Shown: positions 9,553 through 19,640 of the stretch, in pieces | Layout of the letters: each line of letters opens with the position of its first letter | How positions within the stretch are numbered: position 1 is the first letter of the stretch | From: Dactylosporangium sp. AC04546 | Lineage (GTDB): Bacteria > Actinomycetota > Actinomycetes > Mycobacteriales > Micromonosporaceae | Direction of reading: 5' to 3' | Length of the DNA stretch: 64,000 bases | Assembly (NCBI RefSeq): GCF_022095675.1 | Contig: NZ_JAHYSG010000059.1 | Location: forward strand, 12,600-76,599 | Program-made: the position numbers and the translations under genes | The notes under the pieces: generated by a model | The model's input: only the letters and a program-made list of their open reading frames with translations | Database searches by the model: none | Told to the model about the DNA's origin: nothing

Positions 9553-10200
9553 CTCGGTCGACCGACCCACCGCTCTGGCGAGGTTTCGGTCGGTCGACCG
9601 ACCTACTGCGCGCACAAGGTTTCGGTCGGTTCGGTCAGTCGACCGACCGGCTTCGTGGGTTCGGTCAGTCGGCCGACCTACTGCGCTCGCAAGGTTCAGT
9701 CGGTCGACCGACCAACCGCGCACACAAGGTTCTCCGTGGGTTCGGTCAGTCGACCGACCGGGTTCATGGGTTCGGTCAGTCGACCGACCAACCGTGCACA
9801 CAAGGTTCTCCGTCGGTTCGGTCAGTCGACCGACCGCGATCGCGGGCTCGGTCAGTCGACCGACCAACCGTGCACACAAGGTTCTCCGTCGGTTCGGTCA
9901 GTCGACCGACCGCGATCGCGGGCTCGGTCAGTCGACCGACCAACCGTGCACACAAGGTTCTCCGTCGGTTCGGTCAGTCGACCGACCGCGATCGCGGGCT
10001 CGGTCAGTCGACCGACCGGCTTCATGGGTGCGGTCGATCGGTCGACCGACCTACTGCGCTCGCAAGGTTCAGTCGGTCGACCGACCAACCGCGCGCACAA
10101 GGTTCTCCGTCGGTTCGGTCAGTCGACCGACCGGGATCGTGGGTTCGGTCGGGCGACCGACCTACTCGGCTCGCTAGGTTTGGTCGGTCGACCGACCGAG
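9553..10200. repeat. Array of 18 near-palindromic GGTCxGTCGACCGACC cores
   Basis: The 11-base core GTCGACCGACC, usually preceded by GGTCA or GGTCG to make a 16-base near-perfect palindrome, begins at 9557, 9593, 9638, 9668 (variant), 9703, 9749, 9779, 9825, 9855, 9901, 9931, 9977, 10007, 10041, 10076, 10122, about 10151 (variant) and 10187. Spacers are themselves of three repeated kinds: AACCGTGCACACAAGGTTCT type, TACTGCGCTCGCAAGGTTCA type and GCGATCGCGGGCTCGG type. Between 9749 and 10017 the order is exact with a period of 76 bases. 76 is not a multiple of 3, so a coding role is unlikely. It lies between convergent genes. Function unknown. Confidence 0.95.
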
Positions 10201-10494
10201 CTCCGCACCTACGGATTCGATGGGCACGATGCCACTGCCGCCGCCAGTACAGGCGGCAACGGGCATGAGTCACACCGAGCGGGCCAGACGGCGTGGCGAG
10301 GGCGCAGACGGGTGGGCGCCCGCGAGCCCAGCCCTGCGAGCCACAGGAGATGCCCCGCGGGTCCCAGCCGTCGCGGTGGGCATCCCCGCGCGCCAGGTCG
10401 ACCGAACGGTCGACAGAAGAGCAGCCGAACGGGCGGGCTCAGAGCAAGACGAACCCGCCGGCTCGAAGCAGGCCGAGCAGGGCGCTCAAATCGA
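10201..10494. other. Remainder of the relA-cyclophilin intergenic gap
   Basis: No gene is supported here. The only structure seen is a short perfect inverted repeat GTCGACCG-AA-CGGTCGAC at 10397-10414, related in sequence to the cores of the adjacent array and perhaps an outlying member. Confidence 0.5.
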
Positions 10495-10524
10495 GCCGGA
10501 CGGCCGCCACCGTGGCCGTCCGGC
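10495..10524 (-). terminator. Terminator hairpin after relA
   Basis: GCCGGACGGCC (10495-10505) and GGCCGTCCGGC (10514-10524) form an 11-bp perfect stem with an 8-base loop, about 40 bases beyond the relA stop. On the minus strand it is followed by a modest T-rich stretch (TCGATTTG). Confidence 0.7.
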
Positions 10525-10565
10525 CAAGGCGACGGGCGCCCGACGAGAGCGCGGGCGAGAAAGGG

Positions 10566-13082
10566 TCAGGCGCCGGACGTCACCCGGTACGCGTCGTAGA
10601 CGCCGTCGATGCGGCGCACCGCGGCCAGCAAGTGGTTGAGGTGCTTCGGGTCGGCCATCTCGAAGCTGAACCGGCTGATCGCCACCCGGTCGCGCGTGGT
10701 CGTCACCGTCGCCGAGAGGATGTTGACCTTCTCGTCGGACAGGACGCGGGTCACGTCGGCCAGCAGCTTGTGGCGGTCGAGGGCCTCCACCTGGATGGCG
10801 ACCAGGAATGTCGACGCGCTCGTCGGCTTCCAGCTCACTTCGAGGACGCGCTCCGGCTGCTCCTTCAGGTCGGCCGCGTTGGCGCAGTCGTCGCGGTGGA
10901 CGCTGACGCCGCCGGAGCGGGTCACGAAGCCGAAGACGGCGTCGCCCGGGACCGGGGTGCAGCAGCGGGCCAGCTTGATCCAGACGTCGTCGACGCCGAG
11001 GACCTCGACGCCGGGGTCGGAGGCGCCGGTGCGGGTGCGGGCCGGGCGGGTCGGGATGGCGGTCTCGGCGATGTCCTCGACCGCGCCCTCCTCGCCGCCG
11101 TAGCCGGCGACCAGGCGCTGGACGACCGACTGGGCGGAGGCCTGGCCGTCGCCGACGGCCGCGTAGAGCGCCGCGACGTCGGCCAGGTGCAGCTCGCGGG
11201 CGATCGTCATGAGCGACTCGGAGGTCAGCAGGCGCTGCAGGGGCAGGCCCTGCTTGCGCATCGCCTTGACGATCGCCTCCTTGCCGGCCTCGATCGCCTC
11301 CTCGCGGCGCTCCTTGTTGAAGTACTGCCGGATCTTCGTGCGGGCCCGCGGGCTCTTGACGAAGCCCAGCCAGTCCTGGGTCGGGCCGGCGGTCTCCGAC
11401 TTCGAGGTGAAGATCTCGATGACGTCGCCGTTGGACAGCGTGCTCTCGAGGGGCACGAGCTTGCCGTTGACCCGCGCGCCGATGCACTTGTGGCCGACCT
11501 CGGTGTGCACCGCGTAGGCGAAGTCGACCGGGGTCGAGCCGGTGGGCAGCGCGATCACGTCGCCCTTCGGCGTGAAGACGTACACCTCCTGGCTGGACAG
11601 GTCGAAGCGCAGCGCGTCGAGGAACTCGCTCGGGTCGCTCGCCTCGCGCTGCCAGTCGAGCAGCTGCCGCAGCCACGTCATCTCGTCGATGTGCGCCGGC
11701 GGGCCGGCGATCGTGGCGTTCTTCGTCTCCTTGTAGCGCCAGTGGGCGGCGATGCCGTACTCCGCGGTGCGGTGCATCGCGTAGGTGCGGATCTGCAGCT
11801 CGACCGGCTTGCCGGTGGGGCCGATGACCGTCGTGTGCAGCGACTGGTACATGTTGAACTTCGGCATGGCGATGTAGTCCTTGAACCGGCCCGGCACGGG
11901 CTGCCAGTTCGCGTGGATCACGCCGAGTGCCGCGTAGCAGTCGCGGACGGTGTCGACCAGGATGCGCACGCCGACCAGGTCGTAGATGTCGCCGAAGTCG
12001 CGGCCGCGGACGATCATCTTCTGGTAGACGGAGTAGAGGTGCTTCGGGCGGCCGGTCACCTCGGACTTGATCTTCGCCGCGCGCAGGTCGGTGGCGACCT
12101 TCTGGGTCACCGTGCGCAGCAGCGAGTCGCGCTGCGGGGTGTGCTCGGCGATCAGCCGGCTGATCTCGTCGAAGCGCTTGGGGAACAGCGTGCGGAACGC
12201 CAGGTCCTCGAGCTCCCACTTGATCGTGTTCATGCCCAGGCGGTGCGCGAGCGGGGCCAGGATCTCCAGCGTCTCCTTGGCCTTCTGCTCCTGCTTGGGG
12301 CGGGGCAGGAAGGTCAGGGTGCGCATGTTGTGCAGCCGGTCGGCGAGCTTGATGACCAGCACCCGCGGGTCCTTGGCCATGGCCACGACCATCTTGCGGA
12401 TCGTCTCGGCCTTCGCCGCGTCGCCCAGCTTGACCTTGTCGAGCTTGGTCACGCCGTCGACGAGCAGCGTGACCTCACCGCCGAAGTCGACCTGCATGCG
12501 CTCGATCGTGTACTCGGTGTCCTCGATGGTGTCGTGCAGCAGCGCGGCGACCAGCGTGGTGGTGTCCATCCCCAGGTCGGCGAGGATGGTGGCGACGGCG
12601 AGCGGGTGCGTGATGTAGGGGTCGCCGGACTTGCGGAACTGCCCCTTGTGGAAGTGCTCGGCCATGTCGTAGGCCCGCTGGAGCAGGCGCACGTCGGCCT
12701 TCGGGTGGCTCGCCTTGTGCTGCGCGATCAGGGGCTCGAGGACCTCGCTGACCTGCGGGCTCTGCCAGGGCGCGTTGAACCGGGCCAGCCGGGCGCGGAC
12801 CCGCCGGCCGGTCGGCGCGGCGCCGACCAGGCCCAGGGCGGCGCCGGTCATGGTGCTGGCCTCGGTCAGGTCCTCGGTGTCCTCCCCCGGGTCGCTGGCC
12901 GGGCGGCGGTCAGTCGCCCGGCGCTGCGGCGTCTCGGACTGGGCGGGCGCCACGGGGAACTGCAGCACAACGCCACCCGCCTCGGCCGTCTCCGGCTCGG
13001 GGGTCGTGGGCGTGTCCTGCCGCGGTTCATCCTGCACGTGGTCGACCGTACCCTCCATGGGGGGTGCGATGTCGCCGGTCAC
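10566..13082 (-). CDS. relA: Bifunctional (p)ppGpp synthetase/hydrolase
   Basis: 838 residues from a GTG with AGGAG six bases upstream (13089-13093); a longer open frame back to a TTG at 13154 has no such site. Order of domains: HD hydrolase with intact HDTIED, synthetase ([38 protein letters not shown]), TGS ([14 protein letters not shown]), a CC-containing zinc-finger-like segment ([10 protein letters not shown]) and a C-terminal ACT domain ([11 protein letters not shown]). An intact HD site means it should both make and degrade the stringent-response alarmone. It follows apt, as in Mycobacterium and Streptomyces. Confidence 0.95.
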   Translation of the reverse strand: MTGDIAPPMEGTVDHVQDEPRQDTPTTPEPETAEAGGVVLQFPVAPAQSETPQRRATDRRPASDPGEDTEDLTEASTMTGAALGLVGAAPTGRRVRARLARFNAPWQSPQVSEVLEPLIAQHKASHPKADVRLLQRAYDMAEHFHKGQFRKSGDPYITHPLAVATILADLGMDTTTLVAALLHDTIEDTEYTIERMQVDFGGEVTLLVDGVTKLDKVKLGDAAKAETIRKMVVAMAKDPRVLVIKLADRLHNMRTLTFLPRPKQEQKAKETLEILAPLAHRLGMNTIKWELEDLAFRTLFPKRFDEISRLIAEHTPQRDSLLRTVTQKVATDLRAAKIKSEVTGRPKHLYSVYQKMIVRGRDFGDIYDLVGVRILVDTVRDCYAALGVIHANWQPVPGRFKDYIAMPKFNMYQSLHTTVIGPTGKPVELQIRTYAMHRTAEYGIAAHWRYKETKNATIAGPPAHIDEMTWLRQLLDWQREASDPSEFLDALRFDLSSQEVYVFTPKGDVIALPTGSTPVDFAYAVHTEVGHKCIGARVNGKLVPLESTLSNGDVIEIFTSKSETAGPTQDWLGFVKSPRARTKIRQYFNKERREEAIEAGKEAIVKAMRKQGLPLQRLLTSESLMTIARELHLADVAALYAAVGDGQASAQSVVQRLVAGYGGEEGAVEDIAETAIPTRPARTRTGASDPGVEVLGVDDVWIKLARCCTPVPGDAVFGFVTRSGGVSVHRDDCANAADLKEQPERVLEVSWKPTSASTFLVAIQVEALDRHKLLADVTRVLSDEKVNILSATVTTTRDRVAISRFSFEMADPKHLNHLLAAVRRIDGVYDAYRVTSGA

Positions 13083-13163
13083 CGGCCGCTCCTCATCGCC
13101 GACAACGTAGGAACGCCAATCGTACCCGGCCCCGCTGACATTTCCGCGCAACAAAAGTGCCGC

Positions 13164-13688
13164 TCAGACGGTCAACAGGGCATGAACCGGACGTCCTTCC
13201 AGGCGCTGGCGGCCCGACAGGAACGAAAGCTCCAGGAACACGCTGAAGCCGCTCACCGTGCCGCCCGCCCGCTCGACGAGGCCGAGCGTGGCGGCCGCGG
13301 TCCCTCCGGTGGCGAGCACGTCGTCCACGACGAGCACCCGCTCCCCGGCGATGAAGGCGTCGGCGTGTACCTCCAGGGTCGCCTCGCCGTACTCCAGGGC
13401 GTAGGTGGCGGCCACCGTCTCCCGGGGCAGCTTGCCGGCCTTGCGCACGGGCACGACGCCCTTGCCGGTCGCGTAGGCCACTGCTGCGGCGATCACGAAC
13501 CCGCGCGCCTCGATCCCGGCGACCACGTCGAACGTCTCCTCGCCCTGCTCGGCGATGACCGCGTCGATCGCCGCGGCGAACGCCGGCCCGTCGGCGAAGA
13601 GCGGCATCAGATCCTTGAACACGACGCCCGGCTTCGGGAAGTCGGGCACGTCGAGGACCTTGCTCGCGACCAGCTCGGAGATATCCAC
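13164..13688 (-). CDS. apt: Adenine phosphoribosyltransferase
   Basis: 174 residues from the GTG giving VDISELVASK; GAGGAG lies five bases upstream, whereas the GTG two codons earlier abuts that site. It makes AMP from adenine and PRPP in purine salvage. The N-terminal PDFPKPGVVFKD is the Apt signature and VLVVDDVLATGGT (about 118-130) is the PRPP-binding loop. It sits between secF (with a terminator between them) and relA, so apt-relA probably forms a transcription unit of its own. Confidence 0.95.
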   Translation of the reverse strand: MDISELVASKVLDVPDFPKPGVVFKDLMPLFADGPAFAAAIDAVIAEQGEETFDVVAGIEARGFVIAAAVAYATGKGVVPVRKAGKLPRETVAATYALEYGEATLEVHADAFIAGERVLVVDDVLATGGTAAATLGLVERAGGTVSGFSVFLELSFLSGRQRLEGRPVHALLTV

Positions 13689-13708
13689 CCGCACTCCTCA
13701 CACAAAAC

Positions 13709-13740
13709 GGCACGGGCGCCGCGACCGCGACGCCCGTGCC
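13709..13740 (-). terminator. Intrinsic terminator after secF
   Basis: GGCACGGGCG (13709-13718) and CGCCCGTGCC (13731-13740) form a 10-bp perfect stem that can be extended by the CCGCGACCGCGA loop. On the minus strand it is followed by GTTTTGTG, a real T-run for this genome. It separates secDF from apt-relA. Confidence 0.8.
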
Positions 13741-13755
13741 AGTAAACCAAAGAGA

Positions 13756-14925
13756 TCAGCGACGGCCGCTGCCGCCACCCGGCCGTCCACCGGCCCGCGG
13801 GCGCTTGCCGGCGCCGGGACGGGCCGCGGGACGCGCACCGGGGCGGGGTGCCGCGCCGGCGAGCTCCGGGTTGACCGGGCGCTCGGCCTTGGCGCCACCA
13901 CTGCCGATCGGCACGCCGTCGCTGTCCACGGCGACCGTCGCCGCGCGCGCCTGCTCCTTGGCCAGCGCCGCCCGCCGGCCCGCGACCCGCTGGGCGTGCG
14001 CCCGCAGCCGCGGCTCGCGCGACTTGAGCTCGGCGAGGACCGGCGTGGCGAAGAAGATCGACGAGTACACCGCGACGCCCATACCGATGAACAGCACGAG
14101 ACCGAGGTCCTTGAGCGTGCCGGCACCGAGCAGACCGGCGCCGATGAACAGCAGGCCGCCGACGGGCAGCAGCGCGACGAGGCCGGTGTTGATCGACCGC
14201 ATCAGGGTCTGGTTGACCGCGAGGTTGGCCGCCTCGCTGTACGTCGTGTTGTTCGAGCCGGTGATGCCCTTGGTGTTCTCCTGGACCTTGTCGAACACCA
14301 CCACGACGTCGTACAGCGCGAAGCCGAGGATCGTCAGGAAGCCGATGACCGTCGACGGGGTGACCTCGAAGCCAACCAGTGCGTAGACGCCGGCGGTGAG
14401 CACCAGGTCGAGCAGCAGCGACGCGATCGCCGCCGCGGCCATCCGCCACTCGAACCGGAAGACGAGGTACGCCAGGACGGCCGCCAGGAAGATGGCCAGG
14501 CTCAGCGCTGCCTTGTCGGTGACCTGGCCGCCCCACGAGGTGCTGACGGCGCTGTCGCTGATCTGGGTCGGGTTGATGCCGAACTTCTCGGCGACCTCGT
14601 CCTTGATCGCGGTCTGGCGCGCGACGTCGTTGATGAGCTCGGTCTTGATGATGTACTGGCTGTCGCCGACCGTCTGGCCGGTCTTGACCTCGACGCCGGC
14701 GTTGCCGAAGGCCTGCTCGACCTCGTCCAGCGTGCCGGCGCTCACCGGGACGCTGAACTGGTTGCCGCCCTCGAACTCGATGCCGAGCGTGAAGCCCCGC
14801 AGGAACATGCCCGCGATCGCGATGACCACCGCGATCCCGGCGACCATGAACCAGACCTTGCGCCGGCCGACGACGTTGACGCCGGCCTCACCCCGGTAGA
14901 GCCGTGCTGCGATGCCGCCGCTCAT
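13756..14925 (-). CDS. secF: Protein translocase subunit SecF
   Basis: 389 residues, six membrane segments expected. It forms with SecD a proton-driven complex that pulls exported proteins out of the SecYEG channel. The first segment is followed by IEFEGGNQF, typical of SecF, and later by the conserved GFALYDVVVVFDKVQEN segment. The C-terminal 70 residues are Ala/Arg/Gly/Pro-rich and probably cytoplasmic and disordered. Starts 2 bases after the secD stop. Confidence 0.96.
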   Translation of the reverse strand: MSGGIAARLYRGEAGVNVVGRRKVWFMVAGIAVVIAIAGMFLRGFTLGIEFEGGNQFSVPVSAGTLDEVEQAFGNAGVEVKTGQTVGDSQYIIKTELINDVARQTAIKDEVAEKFGINPTQISDSAVSTSWGGQVTDKAALSLAIFLAAVLAYLVFRFEWRMAAAAIASLLLDLVLTAGVYALVGFEVTPSTVIGFLTILGFALYDVVVVFDKVQENTKGITGSNNTTYSEAANLAVNQTLMRSINTGLVALLPVGGLLFIGAGLLGAGTLKDLGLVLFIGMGVAVYSSIFFATPVLAELKSREPRLRAHAQRVAGRRAALAKEQARAATVAVDSDGVPIGSGGAKAERPVNPELAGAAPRPGARPAARPGAGKRPRAGGRPGGGSGRR

Positions 14926-14927
14926 CG

Positions 14928-16763
14928 TCAGGCCTCCTTCGGCCGGTTGCGACGGGTGGTCGGAGCGGCGTCCGTCGTGGACCGCTGCTCCAGCACGCGG
15001 CCGAGGCCGCTGACCCGTGGTGACAAGAATGCCTTACTGCGTGCGAACAGCGTCATGATCGGATGGCGGAAGAGGAACACGACCACGAGGTCGAGGATCG
15101 TCGCCACGCCCAGGGCGAAGGCGAAGCCACGCACCGAGCCGATCGACACGATGTACAGGATCGCGGCGGCGAGCAGGGTGATCGTGTTCGCCGAGATGAT
15201 CGTGCGGCGGGCTCGCACCCAGGCGCGCGGCACCGCGCTGCGCGGACTGCGGCCCTCGCGGATCTCGTCCTTGAGGCGTTCGAAGTAGATGACGAACGAG
15301 TCGGCGGCGACACCTAGCGAGACGATGAAGCCCGCGAAGCCGGCCAGGGTCAGCGTGAAGCCGATCTGGCGGCCGAGGATCACCAGCGCCATGTAGACGA
15401 GCAGGCCGGAGAGCACGAGGCTGATCATGATCACGCCGCCGAGCAGCCGGTAGTAGAAGAACGAGTAGAGCACGACCAGCAGCAGGCCGATGCCGGCGGC
15501 GAGGACGCCCGCCTCGAGGTGCGAGCTGCCCAGGGTCGCCGAGATGCTCTGCGCGTCCTGCGACTGGAAGGACAGCGGCAGGGCGCCGTACTGCAGCTGG
15601 CTGGCCAGCAGCTGGGCCTCGGACTTGGTGAACGTGCCGCTGATCTCGGCGTCACCGGGGATCACGCTCTGGATCGTCGGGGCCGACACGACCTCGTTGT
15701 CCAGCACCACGGCGACCTGCGACGGGCTGGTGCCGCCGTTGTAGGCCTCCTTGGTGAGGTTGGTCCAGCGGTCCTGGCCGTCGCTGTTGAACGACAGGTT
15801 GACGGTCCACTTGCTGTTCTGCGGGTTGATCCCGGAGTCGGCCTTGGAGACGTCGGTGCCCAGGACCTTGGCCACGTCGAGCTGGTACTTCACGTCGGGC
15901 CCGCAGGCGACGACCTGCTCCTCGGCGTTGCGGATCGAGCCGACCGGCCGCTTGTTGAGCTTGTCGCAGGTCACATACGGGATGTTGTACTGCATGCTCG
16001 CCGGGAGGGCGGCGACCTCTTCGGGGGTCAGGCTCTCGAACGGCTTGTACTGCGCGGCCTTCGCCGGGTCCTGCGCGAGGTCGATCGGGGTCTGCTCGGC
16101 CATGGCGGCCGCCCACAGCGACTCGCCCAGCTTCTTCTGCACCGCCGCGCGGCGCTCGGCGACGCCCGGCAGCAGGGAAGCCGACGGCGACGCGGGCGCG
16201 CTGGCCGGGGCCGACGCGGAGGTCGACGCGGAAGCCGGGGCCGAGGCCGAGGCGGGCGCGCTGGCCGGGGCCGACGCCGACGGGGCGGCGGAGCCCGACG
16301 GGGCGGCGGAGCCCGAGGCCGAGGGGTCCGGGGCCGACGCGGACGGCGACGCCAGGGCGGCGCCGGTGTCGCCGGTCTGGTTCAGCACCTTGCGGAAGCG
16401 CAGTTCCGCGGTCTGACCGACCTGCTTGAGCCGGTCGTCGCTCTTGCCCGGCAGGGAGACGACGATGTTGTTGGCGCCCTCGATGACGACCTCCGCCTCG
16501 GCGACACCCAGGCCGTTGACCCGGTTGTCGATGATCTGGCGAGCGGTCTCCATCTGTTCGCGCGAGGGCGCCTGCCCGTTGTCGGTCTTCGCCTGCAGCG
16601 TGACGGTCGTCCCGCCGATCAGGTCAAGACCGAGCTTCGGCTCCAGCCGGTCCCGCCATCCGCCGCTGCCCCCGAACCACGTCAGGAGGCCGAAGGCGAT
16701 GAAGATGACGGCGAGGACGGCGAGTGAGCGGCTCGGGCGCATCGGTGCCTGAGGTTGTGCCAC
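14928..16763 (-). CDS. secD: Protein translocase subunit SecD
   Basis: 611 residues. An N-terminal membrane segment (about 13-30) precedes LGLDLIGGTTVTLQ, the large extracellular domain, and five C-terminal membrane segments (AGIGLLLVVLYS onward). Within the first extracellular subdomain, about residues 140-200, lies an inserted Ala/Ser/Pro tract of many SASAP-like units; such linkers are common in actinobacterial SecD but this one is long. GTG start. Upstream neighbour yajC completes the accessory Sec complex. Confidence 0.96.
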   Translation of the reverse strand: MAQPQAPMRPSRSLAVLAVIFIAFGLLTWFGGSGGWRDRLEPKLGLDLIGGTTVTLQAKTDNGQAPSREQMETARQIIDNRVNGLGVAEAEVVIEGANNIVVSLPGKSDDRLKQVGQTAELRFRKVLNQTGDTGAALASPSASAPDPSASGSAAPSGSAAPSASAPASAPASASAPASASTSASAPASAPASPSASLLPGVAERRAAVQKKLGESLWAAAMAEQTPIDLAQDPAKAAQYKPFESLTPEEVAALPASMQYNIPYVTCDKLNKRPVGSIRNAEEQVVACGPDVKYQLDVAKVLGTDVSKADSGINPQNSKWTVNLSFNSDGQDRWTNLTKEAYNGGTSPSQVAVVLDNEVVSAPTIQSVIPGDAEISGTFTKSEAQLLASQLQYGALPLSFQSQDAQSISATLGSSHLEAGVLAAGIGLLLVVLYSFFYYRLLGGVIMISLVLSGLLVYMALVILGRQIGFTLTLAGFAGFIVSLGVAADSFVIYFERLKDEIREGRSPRSAVPRAWVRARRTIISANTITLLAAAILYIVSIGSVRGFAFALGVATILDLVVVFLFRHPIMTLFARSKAFLSPRVSGLGRVLEQRSTTDAAPTTRRNRPKEA

Positions 16764-16842
16764 GGCTCTCGGGTCTCCCTGCGGTAACGCCGGCGGGGTT
16801 CGCGCGGCGTGAATGTTTCACGTATGTGCGGCTGCTGGTGGG

Positions 16843-17199
16843 TCAGTCGGCGTCGCGGGCGGGGTCGGCCGGCGCCTCGTCCTCACCGGCGGCCTCGTCG
16901 TCGCCGGCAGCCTTCTTGCTCACCTTGCCGATGGCCGCACGGGCGTACTTGGCGGTAACGCCCGGCGCGATCTCCAGCAGCACCGTGTCATCCTCGATCC
17001 CCCGCACCACTCCGTAAAGCCCGCCGACGGTGACGATCTCGTCCCCGACACCCATGGCCGACTGCATGTTCTCGACCTCGCGGCGACGCTTCTGCTGCGG
17101 GCGGATCATGAGGAAGTAGATCAGGACGAAGAAGCCTCCGAAGAGGAGGATCGTAAACAAGCCGCTGCCGCCGCCTGAAGCCTGCTCGGCGAGAAACAC
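16843..17199 (-). CDS. yajC: Preprotein translocase subunit YajC
   Basis: 118 residues from a GTG (VFLAEQASGGG) with GGAAGG nine bases upstream. One membrane segment (about 13-32, LFTILLFGGFFVLIYFLMI) is followed by RPQQKRRREVENMQ and the VGDEIVTVGGLYG motif that defines YajC. The C-terminal tail is Ala/Asp/Glu-rich. It associates with SecDF at the membrane. Located between ruvB and secD, as usual in actinobacteria; the 79-base gap to secD shows no terminator. Confidence 0.94.
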   Translation of the reverse strand: MFLAEQASGGGSGLFTILLFGGFFVLIYFLMIRPQQKRRREVENMQSAMGVGDEIVTVGGLYGVVRGIEDDTVLLEIAPGVTAKYARAAIGKVSKKAAGDDEAAGEDEAPADPARDAD

Positions 17200-17320
17200 G
17201 ATGGTTGGCCTTCCGGTTGAGGTCATGGGGTCCGCGCAGCGGATCGCGGCGAGTCTAGTCGGTGTGTCGGACGCCACGCAGACCGGCGTCCGTCACGGTC
17301 CGATCACGACAGGCTGGGAG

Positions 17321-18385
17321 CTACGGCTCCAAGCTGAACAGATCGGGCATCTGCGACGAGCCGCCCGCAGGATTTCCGCCCCCGACGGTACCAGCGGGAA
17401 CTGGAAGACCGAGATGCCGCCATGCACCCGCGGTGGCGACCCGGCCACGCGGTGTGCGGGCGAGCAGGCCGGTGCGCAGCAGGAACGGCTCGCAGACCTC
17501 CTCGACCGTGTCGGGCTGCTCCCCCACCGCGACGGCGAGCGTGGAGAGGCCGACCGGCCCGCCGCCGGCCCTGATCAGGGCCGTGAGGACGGCCCGGTCG
17601 AGCTTGTCGAGGCCCAGCTCGTCGACGTCGTACACGGCCAGGGCGGCCCGTGCCGCCGCGAGGTCGACCACGCCGGTGCCGCGCACCTCGGCGTAGTCGC
17701 GGACCCGGCGCAGCAGCCGGTTGGCGATTCGCGGGGTGCCGCGTGAGCGGCGGCCGATCTCCACGGATCCCTCGTCCGTGATCGGGACGTCGAGGATCCG
17801 GGCCGAGCGGACGATGACCTGCTCCAGCTCCTCGGGCTCGTAGAAGTCGAGCTGGCCGACGAAGCCGAACCGGTCGCGCATGGGCCCGGTGAGCAGGCCG
17901 CTGCGGGTGGTCGCGCCGACCAGCGTGAACGGCTCCACGTCGAGCGGAATCGCCGTGGCGCCGGGGCCCTTGCCGACCACGACGTCGACGCGGAAGTCCT
18001 CCATCGCGCTGTACAGCAGCTCCTCCGCCGGCCGGGCCATGCGGTGGATCTCGTCGATGAACAGCACGTCGCCCTGCGACAGGCTGGTGAGCACGGCGGC
18101 CAGGTCGCCGGCCCGCTCGATCGCCGGCCCGCTGGTCAGCCGCAGCCCGGCACCCAGCTCGGCGGCGACGATCATGGCCAGCGTGGTCTTGCCCAGGCCC
18201 GGCGAGCCGGACAGCAGGATGTGGTCGGGCGGGCTGCCGCGCCGCAGGGCGCTCTGCAGCAGCAGGTCGAGCTGCTCGCGGACCCGGTGCTGCCCGACGA
18301 ACTCGGCCAGCCGCCGCGGCCGCACGCTCTGCTCGGCGGCGGCGTCCTCGTCGGACGCGAACGAGCTGAGGAGCGGATCCGTCAC
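17321..18385 (-). CDS. ruvB: Holliday junction branch-migration ATPase RuvB
   Basis: 354 residues, hexameric AAA+ motor that drives branch migration with RuvA. Walker [10 protein letters not shown] is at 60-68 (Ser replaces the common second Pro), Walker B LFIDEIHR at about 108-115, and sensor 1 GATTRSG follows. The winged-helix C-terminus ends with a Gly/Pro extension. GTG start overlaps the ruvA stop (GTGA). Confidence 0.96.
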   Translation of the reverse strand: MTDPLLSSFASDEDAAAEQSVRPRRLAEFVGQHRVREQLDLLLQSALRRGSPPDHILLSGSPGLGKTTLAMIVAAELGAGLRLTSGPAIERAGDLAAVLTSLSQGDVLFIDEIHRMARPAEELLYSAMEDFRVDVVVGKGPGATAIPLDVEPFTLVGATTRSGLLTGPMRDRFGFVGQLDFYEPEELEQVIVRSARILDVPITDEGSVEIGRRSRGTPRIANRLLRRVRDYAEVRGTGVVDLAAARAALAVYDVDELGLDKLDRAVLTALIRAGGGPVGLSTLAVAVGEQPDTVEEVCEPFLLRTGLLARTPRGRVATAGAWRHLGLPVPAGTVGGGNPAGGSSQMPDLFSLEP

Positions 18386-18990
18386 CGGATCGTCCCGAGC
18401 ATCCGGATGGCCTGCTTGAGCAGGACCGGCACGGGCGGCACGGTGGTGCCGTCGAGCTGCTCGGCGACCGCCGCCACCGCCTGGTCGGACTGCTGCTGGG
18501 TCCAGCCGAGCCCGATGAGCGCCTGGCGCACCTGGTCGGCCCAGACCGCGCCGGCGCCCATGCCGACCAGGGCCGCGCCGTCGCCCCCGAACGGCCCGAC
18601 CTTGTCCCGCAGCTCCAGCACGAGCCGCTCCGCGCCCTTCTTGCCGATGCCCGGCACCCGGGTCAGCGTCGAGGTGTCGCCGCCGGCGATCGCCCGGCGC
18701 ACCACGTCGGGCGGGTGCACGGCGAGCACCGCCTGGGCCAGCCGCGGCCCGACCCCGGACGCCGTCTGCAGCAGCTCGAACAGCTGCTTGGCGTCGTCGT
18801 CGGCGAACCCGTAGAGGGTCAGCGAGTCCTCCCGCACCACCAGCGAGGTGGCGAGCCGGGCCTCCTGCCCGACCCGCAGGTCGGCGATGGTGTGCGGCGA
18901 GCACTGCACGGCGAGGCCGACCCCGCCGACCTCGATCACCGCCCCCTCGGGCGACACGGCCACGACCTTGCCGCGGACGCTGGCGATCAT
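18382..18990 (-). CDS. ruvA: Holliday junction-binding protein RuvA
   Basis: 202 residues. The N-terminal OB-fold begins MIASVRGKV; helix-hairpin-helix DNA-binding segments are at about 71-90 ([17 protein letters not shown]) and 108-120 ([15 protein letters not shown]); the C-terminal domain III binds RuvB. It holds the four-way junction flat. ATG overlaps the ruvC stop (ATGA). Confidence 0.96.
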   Translation of the reverse strand: MIASVRGKVVAVSPEGAVIEVGGVGLAVQCSPHTIADLRVGQEARLATSLVVREDSLTLYGFADDDAKQLFELLQTASGVGPRLAQAVLAVHPPDVVRRAIAGGDTSTLTRVPGIGKKGAERLVLELRDKVGPFGGDGAALVGMGAGAVWADQVRQALIGLGWTQQQSDQAVAAVAEQLDGTTVPPVPVLLKQAIRMLGTIR

Positions 18991-19499
18991 CGGGCCCTCC
19001 TCACGGCGGCGGCGATGCGGTCCCGCGTACCGCCACGCCAGACATGACAGATGGCCAAGGCTAAGGCGTCGGCGGCGTCGGCCGGCCGCGGCGCCACGTC
19101 GAGCTTGAGAATGCGGGTCACCATGGCGGTCACCTGGGCCTTGTCGGCCTGCCCGTTGCCGCTCACGGCGGCCTTCACCTCGCTCGGCGTATACATCTGC
19201 ACGGGGAGGCCGGCCCGGGCCGCGGCGAGGATCGCGACGGCGCCGGCCTGCGCGGTGCCCATGACGGTGCGGACGTTGTGCTGGCTGAACACCCGCTCGA
19301 CGGCGACCGACTCGGGCCGGTGCTCGGCCAGCAGGACGGCCAGCCGCTCGTCGAGGCCGAGCAGGCGGTGCGCCAGGTCGAGGCCGGGGTCGCTGGTGAC
19401 GACCTCGTAGTGGACCAGCCGGCAGGGCCGGCCCGGCAGTCCCTCGACCACACCGACGCCGCACCGGGTCAGCCCCGGGTCGACCCCCAGCACCCGCAC
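18987..19499 (-). CDS. ruvC: Crossover junction endodeoxyribonuclease RuvC
   Basis: 170 residues from GTG 19499 (an ATG five codons earlier at 19514 is an alternative). All four catalytic acids are present: D7 in VDPGL, E68 in AVERVF, and D141 and D144 in PADAADALA. The enzyme resolves Holliday junctions bound by RuvAB. First gene of ruvC-ruvA-ruvB. In related genomes yebC lies directly upstream; here that position is taken by the accessory region starting with a divergent dehydrogenase gene. Confidence 0.95.
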   Translation of the reverse strand: MRVLGVDPGLTRCGVGVVEGLPGRPCRLVHYEVVTSDPGLDLAHRLLGLDERLAVLLAEHRPESVAVERVFSQHNVRTVMGTAQAGAVAILAAARAGLPVQMYTPSEVKAAVSGNGQADKAQVTAMVTRILKLDVAPRPADAADALALAICHVWRGGTRDRIAAAVRRAR

Positions 19500-19640
19500 C
19501 GGCACCCCTCTCATACGTGTGTTCGACACCCTAGCCGACGTGCCCGGGGTACGAGCGAACCGACACACACATCGAGTGGGGCGAAGGTATGTGGCCGGAC
19601 CCCATGGGACGGGCGGGCCGAGGCTCGTACGTTTCCCGCC

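Noticed and set aside
9553..10200. CRISPR array
   Set aside because: The repeats are palindromic cores of 11-16 bases and the spacers are themselves repeated; there are no cas genes.
9455..10599. Repetitive proteins rich in VDRPT and VSRPT on either strand
   Set aside because: All frames are open over the array because it lacks stop triplets, and the 76-base period shifts the frame at each copy. No ribosome-binding site or recognisable domain is present.
13083..13154. N-terminal extension of RelA to TTG 13154
   Set aside because: There is no ribosome-binding site at that TTG, whereas AGGAG stands six bases before GTG 13082.
16810..16830. parS centromere site
   Set aside because: GTTTCACGT matches the first half of the parS consensus, but the second half (GAAAC) is absent.
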